Notes under the pieces: model-generated
Seen by the model: only the letters and a program-made list of their open reading frames with translations
Database searches by the model: none
What the model was told of the DNA's origin: nothing
In this document: piece after piece, positions 5,255-5,519 of the stretch
Layout: each line of letters opens with the position of its first letter
Position numbering within the stretch: position 1 is the stretch's first letter
DNA from: Bdellovibrio sp. CG10_big_fil_rev_8_21_14_0_10_47_8
Lineage (GTDB): Bacteria > Bdellovibrionota > Bdellovibrionia > Bdellovibrionales > Bdellovibrionaceae
Direction of reading: 5' to 3'
DNA length: 5,519 nt
Assembly (NCBI GenBank): GCA_002773975.1
Contig: PEZR01000054.1
Location: 2,429-7,947 of the forward strand
Program-made: the position numbers and the translations under genes

Positions 5255-5519
5255 ATGGCTGACAACATGGATAATTTGGCAGACAAAATGGCTCAAGAAG
5301 CTGCAGCTGGTGAAGCCGCAGCCGGAGAGGCTGAAGCAGCTGCTGAATCAACAGAAGATCTGAGCACGACGCCAGACACAGAAGAAAACAAAGATCGAAA
5401 TCTGCAATTGATTTTAGATATCCCCCTGAGGGTCACGGTTGAGCTGGGTCGAACCAAGATGCCGGTTAACGAGCTTTTAAATCTGGGCCAGGGAAGTGTC
5501 ATCGAATTGAACAAATTGG
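5255..5519 (+). CDS. fliN: Flagellar motor switch protein FliN, 3' truncated by window edge
   Basis: An ATG two bases after the fliM stop opens a frame that runs off the window; 88 codons are visible. The ribosome site AAGGGGG (5242-5248) lies within the last fliM codons, six bases upstream, which suggests translational coupling. The first 48 residues are an acidic Ala/Glu/Gly-rich extension containing [16 protein letters not shown]. After it comes the start of the SpoA domain: [34 protein letters not shown], the classic FliN signature. FliN forms the base of the C-ring with FliM, contacts the export ATPase regulator FliH in other species, and is needed for switching and export. The remaining part of the domain should lie just beyond the edge. 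Confidence 0.97.
   Translation, partial: MADNMDNLADKMAQEAAAGEAAAGEAEAAAESTEDLSTTPDTEENKDRNLQLILDIPLRVTVELGRTKMPVNELLNLGQGSVIELNKL

Overview
The window looks like chromosomal DNA from a flagellated Gram-negative bacterium. A signal-peptide beta-barrel protein ending in Phe, a lipoprotein with a clear lipobox, and a membrane-anchored SPOR protein all point to an envelope with an outer membrane. Moderate base composition, strong purine-rich ribosome binding sites and the gene style make a Bdellovibrio-like member of the Bdellovibrionota my best guess. That taxonomic guess is inference and no marker here proves it.

Layout. Positions 15-614 (+) encode a small predicted outer-membrane beta-barrel protein. 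Positions 783-1367 (+) encode an unrecognised lipoprotein. It converges on a SPOR-domain inner-membrane protein (1446-2342, -), and the two share a near-ideal bidirectional terminator (1388-1428). The SPOR gene diverges from an inositol-monophosphatase-family gene (2444-3268, +). The 101-bp spacer between them carries overlapping inverted repeats around candidate promoters. A 372-bp stretch without a gene follows (3269-3640). It holds a C-rich tract, three tandem 52-bp repeats, further short palindromes and a very good sigma-54 (-24/-12) promoter match. Then comes the flagellar operon fliL (3641-4186), fliM (4197-5252) and fliN (5255 to the window edge, truncated), with junctions of 10 and 2 nt.

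Function. FliL is a single-pass membrane protein at the flagellar stator/basal body. FliM and FliN build the C-ring switch, with FliM also carrying the CheY-P docking peptide. The tight spacing, with each downstream ribosome site overlapping or lying inside the upstream gene, suggests one transcript and coupled translation. The sigma-54-like promoter would start that transcript about 35 nt before the fliL start codon. The genes to the left are envelope or housekeeping genes and look transcriptionally independent of the flagellar block.

Most unusual content. The gene-free stretch in front of fliL is the most interesting part: a perfectly periodic 52-bp array with a palindrome in every unit, placed at a distance typical of enhancer sites for a sigma-54 promoter, next to hairpins that look like dispersed REP-type repeats. 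I see no clear sign of a new defence, mobile or biosynthetic system; the coding genes are largely recognisable families.
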